A stretch of 7,792 bases of DNA from an uncultured Eubacteriales bacterium (GCA_902766915.1 CACXFN010000129.1:1-7792); one strand, 5' to 3'. Positions 1 through 6,223 are shown, counted from the first letter of the stretch. Numbers and translations are program-made. Notes: a model not told the origin generated them from the sequence alone.

Positions 1-2
1 GA

Positions 3-167
3 AAAGAACTCTATCTATTGTTAAAAGAAAAAGGAATATTGGTTCGGTGGTTTGATAAAGACAGAATAAGAGATTACATTAGAATAACAATAGGGCTTGA
101 TGAAGAAATGGATACTTTAATAAGGGTATTATCAGAGATTAAGAAGCAAGTAGGAACAATGGAATGA
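3..167 (+). CDS. hisC: Histidinol-phosphate aminotransferase, C-terminal end only
   Basis: This is an open frame entering from the left edge and stopping at TGA 165-167, giving the last 54 residues of a protein. The readable part contains KEKGILVRWFD followed by RDYIRITIGLDEEMDTL. This matches the end of class I/II PLP-dependent histidinol-phosphate aminotransferases, where the small domain carries an arginine in an R-I-T-I/V-G motif that binds the substrate. The family reaction converts imidazole-acetol phosphate and glutamate to histidinol phosphate and 2-oxoglutarate in the cytoplasm. The catalytic lysine and the rest of the enzyme lie outside the window. The gene is 41 bases upstream of hisB in the same direction, which supports hisC over other aminotransferases of this fold. 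Confidence 0.88.
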   Translation, partial: KELYLLLKEKGILVRWFDKDRIRDYIRITIGLDEEMDTLIRVLSEIKKQVGTME

Positions 168-198
168 TTATTCATGATAAATAAATGATTAGGGAAAA

Positions 199-204
199 GA
201 GGAG
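199..204 (+). promoter_or_regulatory. Ribosome binding site deciding the hisB start
   Basis: GAGGAG lies 4 bases before the ATG at 209. The upstream in-frame ATG at 185 has no comparable site and would add eight residues (MIREKRRK) not expected in the family, so 209 is preferred as the start. Confidence 0.7.
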
Positions 205-208
205 AAAA

Positions 209-811
209 ATGGCAAAAAGATCTTCGAGTATTGAAAGAATAACCAATGAAACCAGTATAAGGGTATTTCTGGATTTAGATGATACCAAGGTGGAGAAAAA
301 CAATATCGAAACGGGTATAGGTTTTATGGACCACATGCTTACCTTATTCGCTGCACATGGTTTTTTCAGGTTAGATGTGTTTTGTGATGGTGATATAGAG
401 GTGGATTATCACCATTCAGTGGAGGATATCGGGATAGCAATGGGATTGGCCTTTAAGGAAGCGTTGGGATCCATGGTTGGAATCAAAAGATATGGGGACA
501 TACTTCTTCCAATGGATGAATCATTAATGCAGTGCGCGGTAGACGTATCCGGTAGATCATATCTAAACTTTAATGTTCCTTTTCCAACGGAGAAGGTTGG
601 AGAATTTGATACTGAATTGTTTAAAGAATTTTTCTTGGCATTTGTCAGAAAATCAGAATTTACAATTCATTTCAATTTGCTAACGGGAGAGAATAGCCAC
701 CATATTGCTGAAAGTGCTTTTAAGGCGTTGGGCAGAGTGGTTGGAAATGCTGTCTCAATAGATGAAAGACGAAAGAATAAAGTGCCATCCACAAAGGGTA
801 TGTTGGTTTAA
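209..811 (+). CDS. hisB: Imidazoleglycerol-phosphate dehydratase
   Basis: This enzyme dehydrates imidazole-glycerol phosphate to imidazole-acetol phosphate, the step before HisC. From ATG 209 the protein is 200 residues, the usual length of the monofunctional form. The manganese-binding motifs are intact: GFMDHML (H42), DYHHSVED (H68, H69, E72) and ENSHHIAESAFKALGR (H164, H165, E168). DVSGRSYL near residue 112 and the KVPSTKG ending are also typical of the family. No phosphatase domain is fused to it, unlike the enterobacterial HisB, which fits the separate PHP phosphatase at the end of this operon. It sits 41 bases after hisC and 28 bases before hisH. An ATG at 185 is also in frame but has poorer ribosome-binding support. 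Confidence 0.96.
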   Translation: MAKRSSSIERITNETSIRVFLDLDDTKVEKNNIETGIGFMDHMLTLFAAHGFFRLDVFCDGDIEVDYHHSVEDIGIAMGLAFKEALGSMVGIKRYGDILLPMDESLMQCAVDVSGRSYLNFNVPFPTEKVGEFDTELFKEFFLAFVRKSEFTIHFNLLTGENSHHIAESAFKALGRVVGNAVSIDERRKNKVPSTKGMLV

Positions 812-839
812 TACTACTTGTTTTTTATTAGGTATACAT

Positions 840-1460
840 ATGGTTACAATAGTTGATTATGGTGTGGGGAATATTTTTTCTATAAAGTGTTCACTGGATT
901 ATTTGGGCATAGATAGCTATCTTACACAGAATCCTGAAGACCTACTTGTAAGTGAAAGAATTATTCTTCCCGGGGTGGGTGCTTTTGGTGATGCCATGCA
1001 CATGCTCGTGGAAAGTGGAATGGCGGAAGCGGTTGTTTCTGCGACAAAAAAAGGAATACCTTTATTGGGCATCTGTCTTGGAATGCAACTTCTCTTTGAT
1101 AAGGGATATGAATATGGAGAGCATAGTGGCCTTGGGCTTATTCCCGGATATGTGGAAGATATGAAAAAGCTTATGAAGGATAACTCATTAGATCTGCCCC
1201 AGATGGGGTGGAATGCATTGAGTTTCCCAAAGGATAAGGAAACAAGTCCGCTATTTAAATACCTTTCCGAAGGTAAGCATGTTTACTTTGTTCACAGTTA
1301 TTCGGCAGTTGAATGTGATGAATATACAATTGCCACAACGGATTACAGTTATCCTGTAACAGCGGCTGTTCAAAAGGATAATATATTCGGTACACAGTTT
1401 CATCCGGAAAAAAGCGGTGATGTGGGGTTATCAATTCTGAAGGCCTTTATAGAAATTTAG
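840..1460 (+). CDS. hisH: Imidazole glycerol phosphate synthase, glutamine amidotransferase subunit
   Basis: HisH hydrolyses glutamine and passes ammonia to HisF in the heterodimeric IGP synthase. From ATG 840 it has 206 residues, normal for the family. The class I amidotransferase triad is present: C79 in GICLGMQLLFD, and H188 and E190 in TQFHPEKSG. VDYGVGN at the N-terminus, LPGVGAFGDAM near residue 43 (oxyanion-strand region), PQMGWN and YFVHSYS are HisH signatures that separate it from other amidotransferases. The frame extends upstream to an ATG at 762, but that would overlap hisB by 50 bases and add 26 unrelated residues. ATG 840 has a weak TAGG Shine-Dalgarno at 829-832, so initiation may depend partly on translation of hisB. 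Its partner hisF is two genes downstream. Confidence 0.96.
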   Translation: MVTIVDYGVGNIFSIKCSLDYLGIDSYLTQNPEDLLVSERIILPGVGAFGDAMHMLVESGMAEAVVSATKKGIPLLGICLGMQLLFDKGYEYGEHSGLGLIPGYVEDMKKLMKDNSLDLPQMGWNALSFPKDKETSPLFKYLSEGKHVYFVHSYSAVECDEYTIATTDYSYPVTAAVQKDNIFGTQFHPEKSGDVGLSILKAFIEI

Positions 1461-1467
1461 TAGAACC

Positions 1468-1512
1468 CGGGATATATTATACGGGTCATAAAGATATATA
1501 TTACGGGATATA
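1468..1512 (+). repeat. CGGG plus AT-rich imperfect direct repeat in the hisH-hisA gap
   Basis: The 67-base gap between hisH and hisA contains three CGGG blocks, at 1468, 1482 and 1504, separated by alternating A/T. CGGGATATA occurs exactly at 1468-1476 and 1504-1512, and two near-identical 14-base AT-plus-ACGGG segments lie at 1472-1485 and 1494-1507. ACCCG (1465-1469) can also pair with CGGGT (1482-1486) in a weak 5-bp stem. This is the longest gap inside the his gene run. No convincing promoter or terminator is visible in it, and its role is unknown. Confidence 0.5.
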
Positions 1513-1527
1513 AATAGGGAGATAAAA

Positions 1528-2271
1528 ATGACAGAACTATTTCCAGCGATAGATATTAGAAACGGAATGGTGGTTCGTCTGCTTCATGGGGACTACGATA
1601 AAATGACGGTATATGGCGGAACTCCTGTAGACACGGCATTTAGCTTTGATGATATAGGGGCTAAGTGGATTCATGTTGTGGATTTAGACGGGGCGAAGGA
1701 CGGTGGCTCGACGGTTAAAGAAATAATAAAGAAAATGGTCTTGGGTACTTCTCTAAACATTGAAGTGGGTGGAGGTATACGAAATGAGATTCAGATTGAA
1801 GACTATTTAATGATGGGTGTTGAGCGTGTGATACTGGGCACAATAGCCATGACAGATTTGGATTTCACCAAAAAAGTATTGGATAAGTATGGCTCCGGAA
1901 TCGCCATAGGTATAGATATAAAGGATGGTTATGCCGCAGTTAAAGGCTGGAAAGAATTGTCCCCCCTTAAAACTCATGATGCCTTTAGGCTTATGTGCGA
2001 CATGGGGGCAGAAACCATTATATGTACAGATATAAGTAAGGATGGAGCTATGAAGGGAATTGATTCTGAATTCTATTCGGGTTTGGTGGAGAAATACACC
2101 GGCGAATATGGCTGTGGAATAGTTGCCTCAGGTGGGGTAACCAGCATGGATGACATAAAGGCTTTATCCAATATAGGTCTGGAGGGAATCATAATAGGAA
2201 GGGCTATTTATGATGGCAGGATTGATTTAAAAGAAGCACTTAGTGTCTGTGCGCAGGAACAGGTAGGATAA
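1528..2271 (+). CDS. hisA: ProFAR isomerase (phosphoribosylformimino-AICAR-phosphate isomerase)
   Basis: HisA catalyses the Amadori rearrangement of ProFAR to PRFAR, the substrate of HisH-HisF. The 247-residue length is typical of this (beta/alpha)8 barrel. The two catalytic aspartates are at D9 (PAIDIRNG) and D130 (IGIDIKDG). Phosphate-binding glycine stretches appear as VGGGIR (80-85) and ASGGV (200-204), followed by GIIIGRAIYDG. R17-to-D22 (RLLHGD) corresponds to the family RL.QGDY segment, and TDISKDGAMKG at 168-177 is the usual C-terminal-half motif. AGGGAGA at 1516-1522 lies five bases before the ATG and supports this start. The HisA wording (TDI, W141) distinguishes it from HisF. I see no sign of the bifunctional PriA form. 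Confidence 0.96.
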   Translation: MTELFPAIDIRNGMVVRLLHGDYDKMTVYGGTPVDTAFSFDDIGAKWIHVVDLDGAKDGGSTVKEIIKKMVLGTSLNIEVGGGIRNEIQIEDYLMMGVERVILGTIAMTDLDFTKKVLDKYGSGIAIGIDIKDGYAAVKGWKELSPLKTHDAFRLMCDMGAETIICTDISKDGAMKGIDSEFYSGLVEKYTGEYGCGIVASGGVTSMDDIKALSNIGLEGIIIGRAIYDGRIDLKEALSVCAQEQVG

Positions 2272-2272
2272 A

Positions 2273-3031
2273 ATGATAACAAAAAGAATTGTTCCTTGCC
2301 TGGATGTGAAGGATGGCAGGGTAGTAAAAGGTGTTAATTTCCAAGGGCTAAATGATGTAGCATCTCCTGTGGAACTGGCTGAGAAGTACAGTATGTCCGG
2401 AGCGGACGAGTTGGTTTTCTATGATATCACCGCTTCCTTTGAGAATCGTAAGCTGTTTACGGATATTCTTACTGAAACAGCCAGAAAGGTTTTTATACCT
2501 TTGACGGTAGGTGGGGGAATAAACACGCTGGAGGATTTTGATAGAGTATTAAAGTGTGGTGCCGATAAGGTTAGCGTTAATAGTGGAGCAATCAAGAATC
2601 CCAATATTATTAATGAAGCTGCAAGAAAGTATGGGAATCAATGTGTGGTTCTCTCATGTGATATTAAGCGGGTGGATAATGAGTTTAAGGTTTTTGCCAA
2701 GGGCGGAAGGGAAAACACAGGAATAGATGCCATCGAATGGATTAAGTCCGGAGTAGGAAGAGGTGCAGGAGAGATAGTGGTAAACAGCATGGATACGGAT
2801 GGTGTGAAGAAGGGCTTTGACCTGGAACTACTGAAGTTGGTATCCGATAGTGTTAATGTTCCAATTATCGCGTCAGGAGGGGCAGGCTCCATAGATGATT
2901 TCATTAATCTTTTTAGTGATATTCCGAAAATAAGTGCAGGTTTAGCCGCATCGATTTTCCATTTCGGAACTGTGGAAATAAGTGATCTAAAAAGAAGTCT
3001 TAAAAAGAAAGGAATTATGGTTAGAAAATGA
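2273..3031 (+). CDS. hisF: Imidazole glycerol phosphate synthase, cyclase subunit
   Basis: HisF uses ammonia from HisH to convert PRFAR to imidazole-glycerol phosphate and AICAR, linking histidine and purine synthesis. The protein is 252 residues, as expected. Catalytic aspartates are D11 ([13 protein letters not shown]) and D130 (VVLSCDIKR). Other signatures are [20 protein letters not shown] (77-83), [18 protein letters not shown] and IIASGGAG (198-205). The residue before D130 is cysteine, where many homologues have isoleucine or alanine; this is a minor variation. It starts one base after the hisA stop, with AGGTAGGA (2261-2268) inside the end of hisA as ribosome binding site. Its TGA stop overlaps the hisIE start codon by 4 bases (ATGA), which suggests translational coupling. 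Confidence 0.97.
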   Translation: MITKRIVPCLDVKDGRVVKGVNFQGLNDVASPVELAEKYSMSGADELVFYDITASFENRKLFTDILTETARKVFIPLTVGGGINTLEDFDRVLKCGADKVSVNSGAIKNPNIINEAARKYGNQCVVLSCDIKRVDNEFKVFAKGGRENTGIDAIEWIKSGVGRGAGEIVVNSMDTDGVKKGFDLELLKLVSDSVNVPIIASGGAGSIDDFINLFSDIPKISAGLAASIFHFGTVEISDLKRSLKKKGIMVRK

Positions 3032-3738
3032 TCAATTCGGTTACCATAGATGATTTAAAATTTGATGAAAAGGGGTTAATTCCGGCAATAGTAATAGATA
3101 ATGATTCGAAGAAACTACTTACATTGGCATATATGAATCGGGAGAGTCTGCAAATAACTATTGATGAAGGAAGAACGTGCTTTTGGTCCAGATCAAGGAA
3201 GGAACTATGGCGTAAAGGAGAGACTTCCGGAAATGTTCAGTATGTAAAGGGAATTGTTGCAGATTGTGATCAAGATGCCCTAGCCATATATGTGGATAAA
3301 ACAGGACCTGCTTGCCACCTGGGGAATGAAAGCTGCTTTGAGTTTCCTTTGAGAGAATTGAAAGAATTGTCTCAGGAAAAGTCCATTGGGGAGTGTGGTG
3401 AAGAGGCAAAAGGAAGAGGGGATTCTGTTTTTGGCTTGGAAGATCTGTATCTGCTTCTCCTTGGAAGGAAAAATGAATTGCCTGAGGGTTCATATACAAC
3501 ATATTTGTTTGAAAAAGGCATAGATAAGATTCTGAAAAAAATAGGCGAAGAAAGTACGGAAGTTATAATTGCAGGTAAGGCTGAAGACAAGGCTGAAACT
3601 ATATATGAGATTTCGGATCTTGTTTACCACGTGATGGTACTAATGGTGGAGATGGGTATCACGCCGGAGGACATAAAGGGTGAATTGGATTCTCGCCATA
3701 TAATAGACAAAAAAATAAAACAGGAAAAAATGGTATAA
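3028..3738 (+). CDS. hisIE: Bifunctional phosphoribosyl-AMP cyclohydrolase / phosphoribosyl-ATP pyrophosphatase
   Basis: This fused enzyme carries out the second and third steps of histidine synthesis: PR-ATP to PR-AMP (HisE part), then ring opening to ProFAR (HisI part). The HisI domain occupies about residues 10-110, with [19 protein letters not shown] at 51-69, the metal-binding aspartates D79, D81 and D83 in ADCDQDAL, and zinc-type cysteines C96 and C103 (ACHLGNESC). A charged linker of about 25 residues follows. The HisE domain spans roughly 137-225, with [10 protein letters not shown], the acidic [10 protein letters not shown] motif (E174, E175, E178) and EISDLVYH (E194, D197), and ends with DSRH. 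Total length is 236 residues, usual for the fusion. The start codon overlaps the hisF stop (ATGA). Both domains look intact. Confidence 0.96.
   Translation: MINSVTIDDLKFDEKGLIPAIVIDNDSKKLLTLAYMNRESLQITIDEGRTCFWSRSRKELWRKGETSGNVQYVKGIVADCDQDALAIYVDKTGPACHLGNESCFEFPLRELKELSQEKSIGECGEEAKGRGDSVFGLEDLYLLLLGRKNELPEGSYTTYLFEKGIDKILKKIGEESTEVIIAGKAEDKAETIYEISDLVYHVMVLMVEMGITPEDIKGELDSRHIIDKKIKQEKMV
3471..3490 (+). repeat. 20-base exact direct repeat, copy 1 (inside hisIE)
   Basis: These 20 bases are identical to 4430-4449 in the phosphatase gene, in the same reading frame. They encode N149-G154 (NELPEG) of HisIE, part of the conserved LPEGSYT motif of the HisE domain. Confidence 0.8.
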
Positions 3739-3782
3739 AGGTTTTACAAGCAAATGGAATCATGACTAAAACGAGATAATCT

Positions 3783-4661
3783 ATGAGTTTAAACAGTGTA
3801 ATAAAAACAAGTGAAGAATGCAGAATTGTAAACTTTGGTGGCGGATCAAATTATCATACCCATACCTATTATTGTGATGGAAAAAATTCGCCCAAGGAAA
3901 TGGTAGAAAGGGCAGTTGAGCTTGGCTTTCATTCTCTTGGATTTTCAGGTCATCAATATTCTCCACAAGATGCGGATTATGCCATGTCTTTGGAATCTGA
4001 AAAGAAGTATCGAAGCGATATTGAAGCTCTCCGAGAAGAATACAAAGGAATAATAAATATTTATTTGGGAATAGAGAGAGATTATTGCTGCGAGGCCACA
4101 GAAGGATTTCAGTACATAATAGGATCAACGCACCATGTACAAAAGGATGGTATTTGGATGAATGTTGATGAAAGCGCGAAAACCATGGAGGATTCTGTGA
4201 AGCAATTATTTGATGGTGATTATATGGCCTATGCAGAGGCATATTATGATTTGGAATCAAGGGTATTGGAAAAAACCCGTGGGCAGATTGTCGGACATTT
4301 TGATTTAATCACCGTTTTTAATGGAATGACTAAAGATGTCTTCTTCAATGAAGAAGATCCGTTCTATAAAGGATTGGCTCTTAAGGCTGCAGAAAGAATT
4401 GTTGAGTCCTTTGTTACCAATAGAAGATCAAATGAATTGCCTGAGGGTTTTCCCGCAGAACTAGGTGAAATAATATGTAAAACAGAAATGCCAATTTTTG
4501 AAATAAACATGGGAGCCATGGCAAAAGGAAGAAGGGATATACCGTATCCTGCCCCATTCATCATGGAATATCTGGCAACTCTCAATGTTCCCATGCTCAT
4601 TAGTACCGATTGTCATGATAAGAGATTCCTGGATTATGGAATGAAGGAATTGTCTTTTTAA
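3783..4661 (+). CDS. hisK: PHP-family histidinol-phosphatase (HisK/HisJ type)
   Basis: This gene probably encodes the phosphatase converting histidinol phosphate to histidinol, the step not covered by the monofunctional HisB here. PHP-domain metal ligands can be read in order: H25 and H27 (NYHTHT), H57 (GFSGHQ), E98 (GIERD), H117 or H118 (GSTHHV), H172 (VGHFDLIT), D276 and H278 (STDCHD). The histidinol-phosphatase assignment rests on those motifs plus its place as last gene of the his run; other PHP phosphoesterases share the fold. The start is bounded by an in-frame TAA at 3777-3779 and has only a weak purine stretch as ribosome binding site. The protein has about 24 residues before NYHTHT, where relatives usually have a few, and ends 14 residues after H278, shorter than expected. 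Length is 292 residues. Confidence 0.87.
   Translation: MSLNSVIKTSEECRIVNFGGGSNYHTHTYYCDGKNSPKEMVERAVELGFHSLGFSGHQYSPQDADYAMSLESEKKYRSDIEALREEYKGIINIYLGIERDYCCEATEGFQYIIGSTHHVQKDGIWMNVDESAKTMEDSVKQLFDGDYMAYAEAYYDLESRVLEKTRGQIVGHFDLITVFNGMTKDVFFNEEDPFYKGLALKAAERIVESFVTNRRSNELPEGFPAELGEIICKTEMPIFEINMGAMAKGRRDIPYPAPFIMEYLATLNVPMLISTDCHDKRFLDYGMKELSF
4430..4449 (+). repeat. 20-base exact direct repeat, copy 2 (inside the PHP phosphatase gene)
   Basis: This is identical to 3471-3490, 959 bases upstream, and in the same frame. It encodes N217-G222 (NELPEG), within a segment (about residues 208-232) that seems longer than in PHP phosphatases I recall. Confidence 0.8.
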
Positions 4662-4721
4662 GCTGCAACTGAACCCGAGTTGAAACCTTTGTGACAATTG
4701 TATGAAATCTTTCGTTTTTCA

Positions 4722-4750
4722 TTGAAATAATGAATAACTCGTGCTAAAAT
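4722..4750 (+). promoter_or_regulatory. Sigma-A-type promoter for the trigger-factor-like lipoprotein gene
   Basis: TTGAAA (4722-4727) and TAAAAT (4745-4750) are separated by exactly 17 bases, and TGC directly before the -10 gives an extended -10. Each hexamer has one mismatch to consensus. Transcription would begin near 4757, leaving a leader of about 44 bases. The -35 is half of a small inverted repeat, TTTCA-T-TGAAA (4717-4727). Confidence 0.72.
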
Positions 4751-4751
4751 G

Positions 4752-4797
4752 AATGCCGTTGACTAAGGAAAACAATATTAGTGAAAGGCGTTTTTTT
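4752..4797 (+). terminator. Terminator-like hairpin with T7 tract before the lipoprotein start; probable end of the his operon
   Basis: The 5' arm 4752-4766 pairs with the 3' arm 4778-4792: twelve Watson-Crick pairs, one G-T pair, and two mismatches (G4758/A4786 and G4761/G4783), with an 11-base loop. A run of seven T (4791-4797) follows, as in intrinsic terminators. This is the best terminator candidate after the phosphatase gene. The 3' arm also contains AAAGG (4784-4788), the only plausible Shine-Dalgarno for the ATG at 4801, so the same structure could hide the ribosome binding site. The promoter just upstream would start transcription inside the 5' arm, near 4757, removing the outer pairs. 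Confidence 0.6.
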
Positions 4798-4800
4798 AAA

Positions 4801-6096
4801 ATGAAAAAGAAAATTACAAAAGCTATTATCCTATCCCTAACATTAATAATGATTCTTTCAGGATGCTCATCAAATAATACTGCCACCACAAAGGTGAATT
4901 ATGATTGGGCTGAATGTATAGAATTGGGCGAGTATAAGGAACTTCCATATTATACTGAAACTTTTGAAGTTACAGATGAGGAAGTTGATGCTGAAATCGA
5001 AACTATACTGTTATATGCAACAGAGATGGAAACTGTAACAGAAGGTATAGTCGAAGATGGTGATACAATTAATATTGCCTTTGTTGGAAAGGTAGACGGA
5101 GAAGAGTTTGAAGGGGGAAGTTCTCAATCCTACGACCTAACCGTTGGAACCACATCTATGATTGATGGTTTTGTGGAAGGCCTTATTGGAAAGAATATTG
5201 GGGAAACCGTAACCCTCAATTTAAAATTCCCGGATGATTATCATAGCACGGAATTACAGGGTAAGGATGTTGTTTTTGATATTACTATTAATAATAAGAG
5301 AATCAGTACTACACCGGAACTTACAGACGAATTTGTAAAGAACTATTATGAAGCTGAGAATGTAGAGGATTTTAAACAGAAGATTAGAGAAGACTTACTT
5401 TCAAGCAAGGAAAACGCTGTAAACTCATCCATCAAGAGCAATCTCTGGGATGTTATAATAAAGAATACTGAAATCAAATCTGTACCTGCTGAGGAAGAAG
5501 AAGCAGCCAAGGCGCAGGTTGAAGCAATCGAAGAAGATTATAGAGCCACCGCAGAAAGCTATGGTCTTGAATGGGCAGATTTCCTTACTACTCTTATGGG
5601 CACCACTGAAGAAGGTTTCCAGGAAACAATGAAGGAATATGAAGATAATATTGTTAAATCAAATATTATCACAAAGGCAATAGCTGACAAGGAAGGTATC
5701 ACCCTTAGCGATAAGGACTATAAGGAGAAGGTTAAGGAAATCCTGGATGCCAATAACCTGACTGAAGAATCATTTGAATCATACTATAATATGAGCATCT
5801 ATGATTATGCTGATGAAAACGGTTGGAGAGACAGTATTCTCCAGGATATGATTTTGGACAAGGTTTTGGAACTGGGTAAAGAGGTTTCAAAGGATGAGTA
5901 TCAAAAGTTTATAAGTGATACCCTTTATGATGGCGAAGAAATACACATGCATGATGATGGAACTGTTCATGAAGCAAGTGCACATGAAGAGGAAGCAACA
6001 CATGACCATGACCATGAAGGTGAGGATGTAGAAACAGAAGCCGGAACAGAAGATGAGGCTGAAACTGAAACCGATAAAGAGGATTCAGAGGGCTAA
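4801..6096 (+). CDS. Exported trigger-factor-like lipoprotein, FKBP-type peptidyl-prolyl isomerase with His-rich tail
   Basis: This is probably a membrane-anchored foldase acting outside the cytoplasm. ATG 4801 gives 431 residues beginning with a lysine-rich start, a hydrophobic stretch (8-19) and lipobox LSGC with C22 as the lipidation site. An in-frame ATG at 4753 lies next to the promoter and would put 16 residues before the signal peptide, so it is rejected. Residues about 82-168 match the FKBP domain of trigger factor: VEDGDTINIAFVGKVDG, FEGG, MIDGFVEGLIGKNIGE, then FPDDYHSTELQGKDVVFD. Residues 172-360 resemble the helical C-terminal chaperone region (PELTDEFVKN onward). The N-terminal ribosome-binding signature of cytosolic trigger factor is absent. 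The tail has seven histidines between 382 and 405, then a very acidic end. The role resembles that of PrsA, but substrates are unknown. Confidence 0.85.
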   Translation: MKKKITKAIILSLTLIMILSGCSSNNTATTKVNYDWAECIELGEYKELPYYTETFEVTDEEVDAEIETILLYATEMETVTEGIVEDGDTINIAFVGKVDGEEFEGGSSQSYDLTVGTTSMIDGFVEGLIGKNIGETVTLNLKFPDDYHSTELQGKDVVFDITINNKRISTTPELTDEFVKNYYEAENVEDFKQKIREDLLSSKENAVNSSIKSNLWDVIIKNTEIKSVPAEEEEAAKAQVEAIEEDYRATAESYGLEWADFLTTLMGTTEEGFQETMKEYEDNIVKSNIITKAIADKEGITLSDKDYKEKVKEILDANNLTEESFESYYNMSIYDYADENGWRDSILQDMILDKVLELGKEVSKDEYQKFISDTLYDGEEIHMHDDGTVHEASAHEEEATHDHDHEGEDVETEAGTEDEAETETDKEDSEG

Positions 6097-6117
6097 TAAA
6101 AAAATAGACTTTAATGC

Positions 6118-6146
6118 TGGACAAATAAGTGAAATTAAAGGATAAT
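6118..6146 (+). promoter_or_regulatory. Probable promoter of the nrdR-cmk unit, overlapping the upstream terminator
   Basis: TGGACA (6118-6123) and GATAAT (6141-6146) are 17 bases apart, each one base from consensus. The -10 lies wholly inside the 5' arm of the terminator at 6137-6169. A start near 6153 would fall in the hairpin loop, so the new transcript would lack the 5' arm and escape termination. No better promoter for nrdR is visible between 6097 and 6223. Confidence 0.55.
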
Positions 6147-6169
6147 GAACATGTGTCATTATCCTTTTT
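6137..6169 (+). terminator. Rho-independent terminator of the trigger-factor-like lipoprotein gene
   Basis: There is a perfect 12-bp stem, AAAGGATAATGA (6137-6148) with TCATTATCCTTT (6156-6167), and a 7-base loop. The T run 6165-6169 continues past the stem. It lies 40 bases after the lipoprotein stop codon. Confidence 0.9.
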
Positions 6170-6175
6170 AAGTAA

Positions 6176-6198
6176 GGGAGGCTGTTTTATTGTCTCCC
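6176..6198 (+). promoter_or_regulatory. Hairpin in the nrdR leader
   Basis: GGGAGGC (6176-6182) pairs with GTCTCCC (6192-6198), seven pairs including one G-T, with a 9-base loop. There is no T run, so it is not a terminator. CTCC at 6194-6197 could instead pair with GGAG in the nrdR ribosome binding site (6212-6215), so two exclusive structures are possible. A regulatory role is inference only. Confidence 0.4.
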
Positions 6199-6209
6199 GG
6201 AATCGTGAT

Positions 6210-6217
6210 AAGGAGGT
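6210..6217 (+). promoter_or_regulatory. Full-consensus ribosome binding site of nrdR
   Basis: AAGGAGGT stands six bases before the ATG at 6224. It is the strongest Shine-Dalgarno in the window and fixes the nrdR start. Confidence 0.85.
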
Positions 6218-6223
6218 CAATTC

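Noticed and set aside
185..208. Upstream ATG giving hisB eight more residues
   Set aside because: GAGGAG is placed for ATG 209, and the extra residues are not part of the family's usual N-terminus.
762..839. Longer hisH start overlapping hisB by 50 bases
   Set aside because: The 26 added residues do not resemble HisH, whose conserved start (VTIVDYGVGN) begins at 840.
3781..4260. Long minus-strand open frames antisense to the phosphatase, hisF, nrdR, cmk and radC
   Set aside because: They lie opposite well-identified genes, have no ribosome binding sites or recognisable domains, and have the composition of reversed coding sequence.
4666..4682. CAACT/AGTTG hairpin just after the phosphatase stop as the his terminator
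   Set aside because: It has only five pairs and no T run; the hairpin with T7 at 4752-4797 is a far better candidate.
4702..4722. ATGAAA/TTTCAT inverted repeat upstream of the lipoprotein promoter
   Set aside because: It is six A/T-rich pairs in an A/T-rich spacer and easily arises by chance.
4753..4800. Upstream ATG extending the lipoprotein by 16 residues
   Set aside because: It lies three bases after the -10 box, before the predicted transcription start, and would place charged residues ahead of a clean lipoprotein signal peptide.
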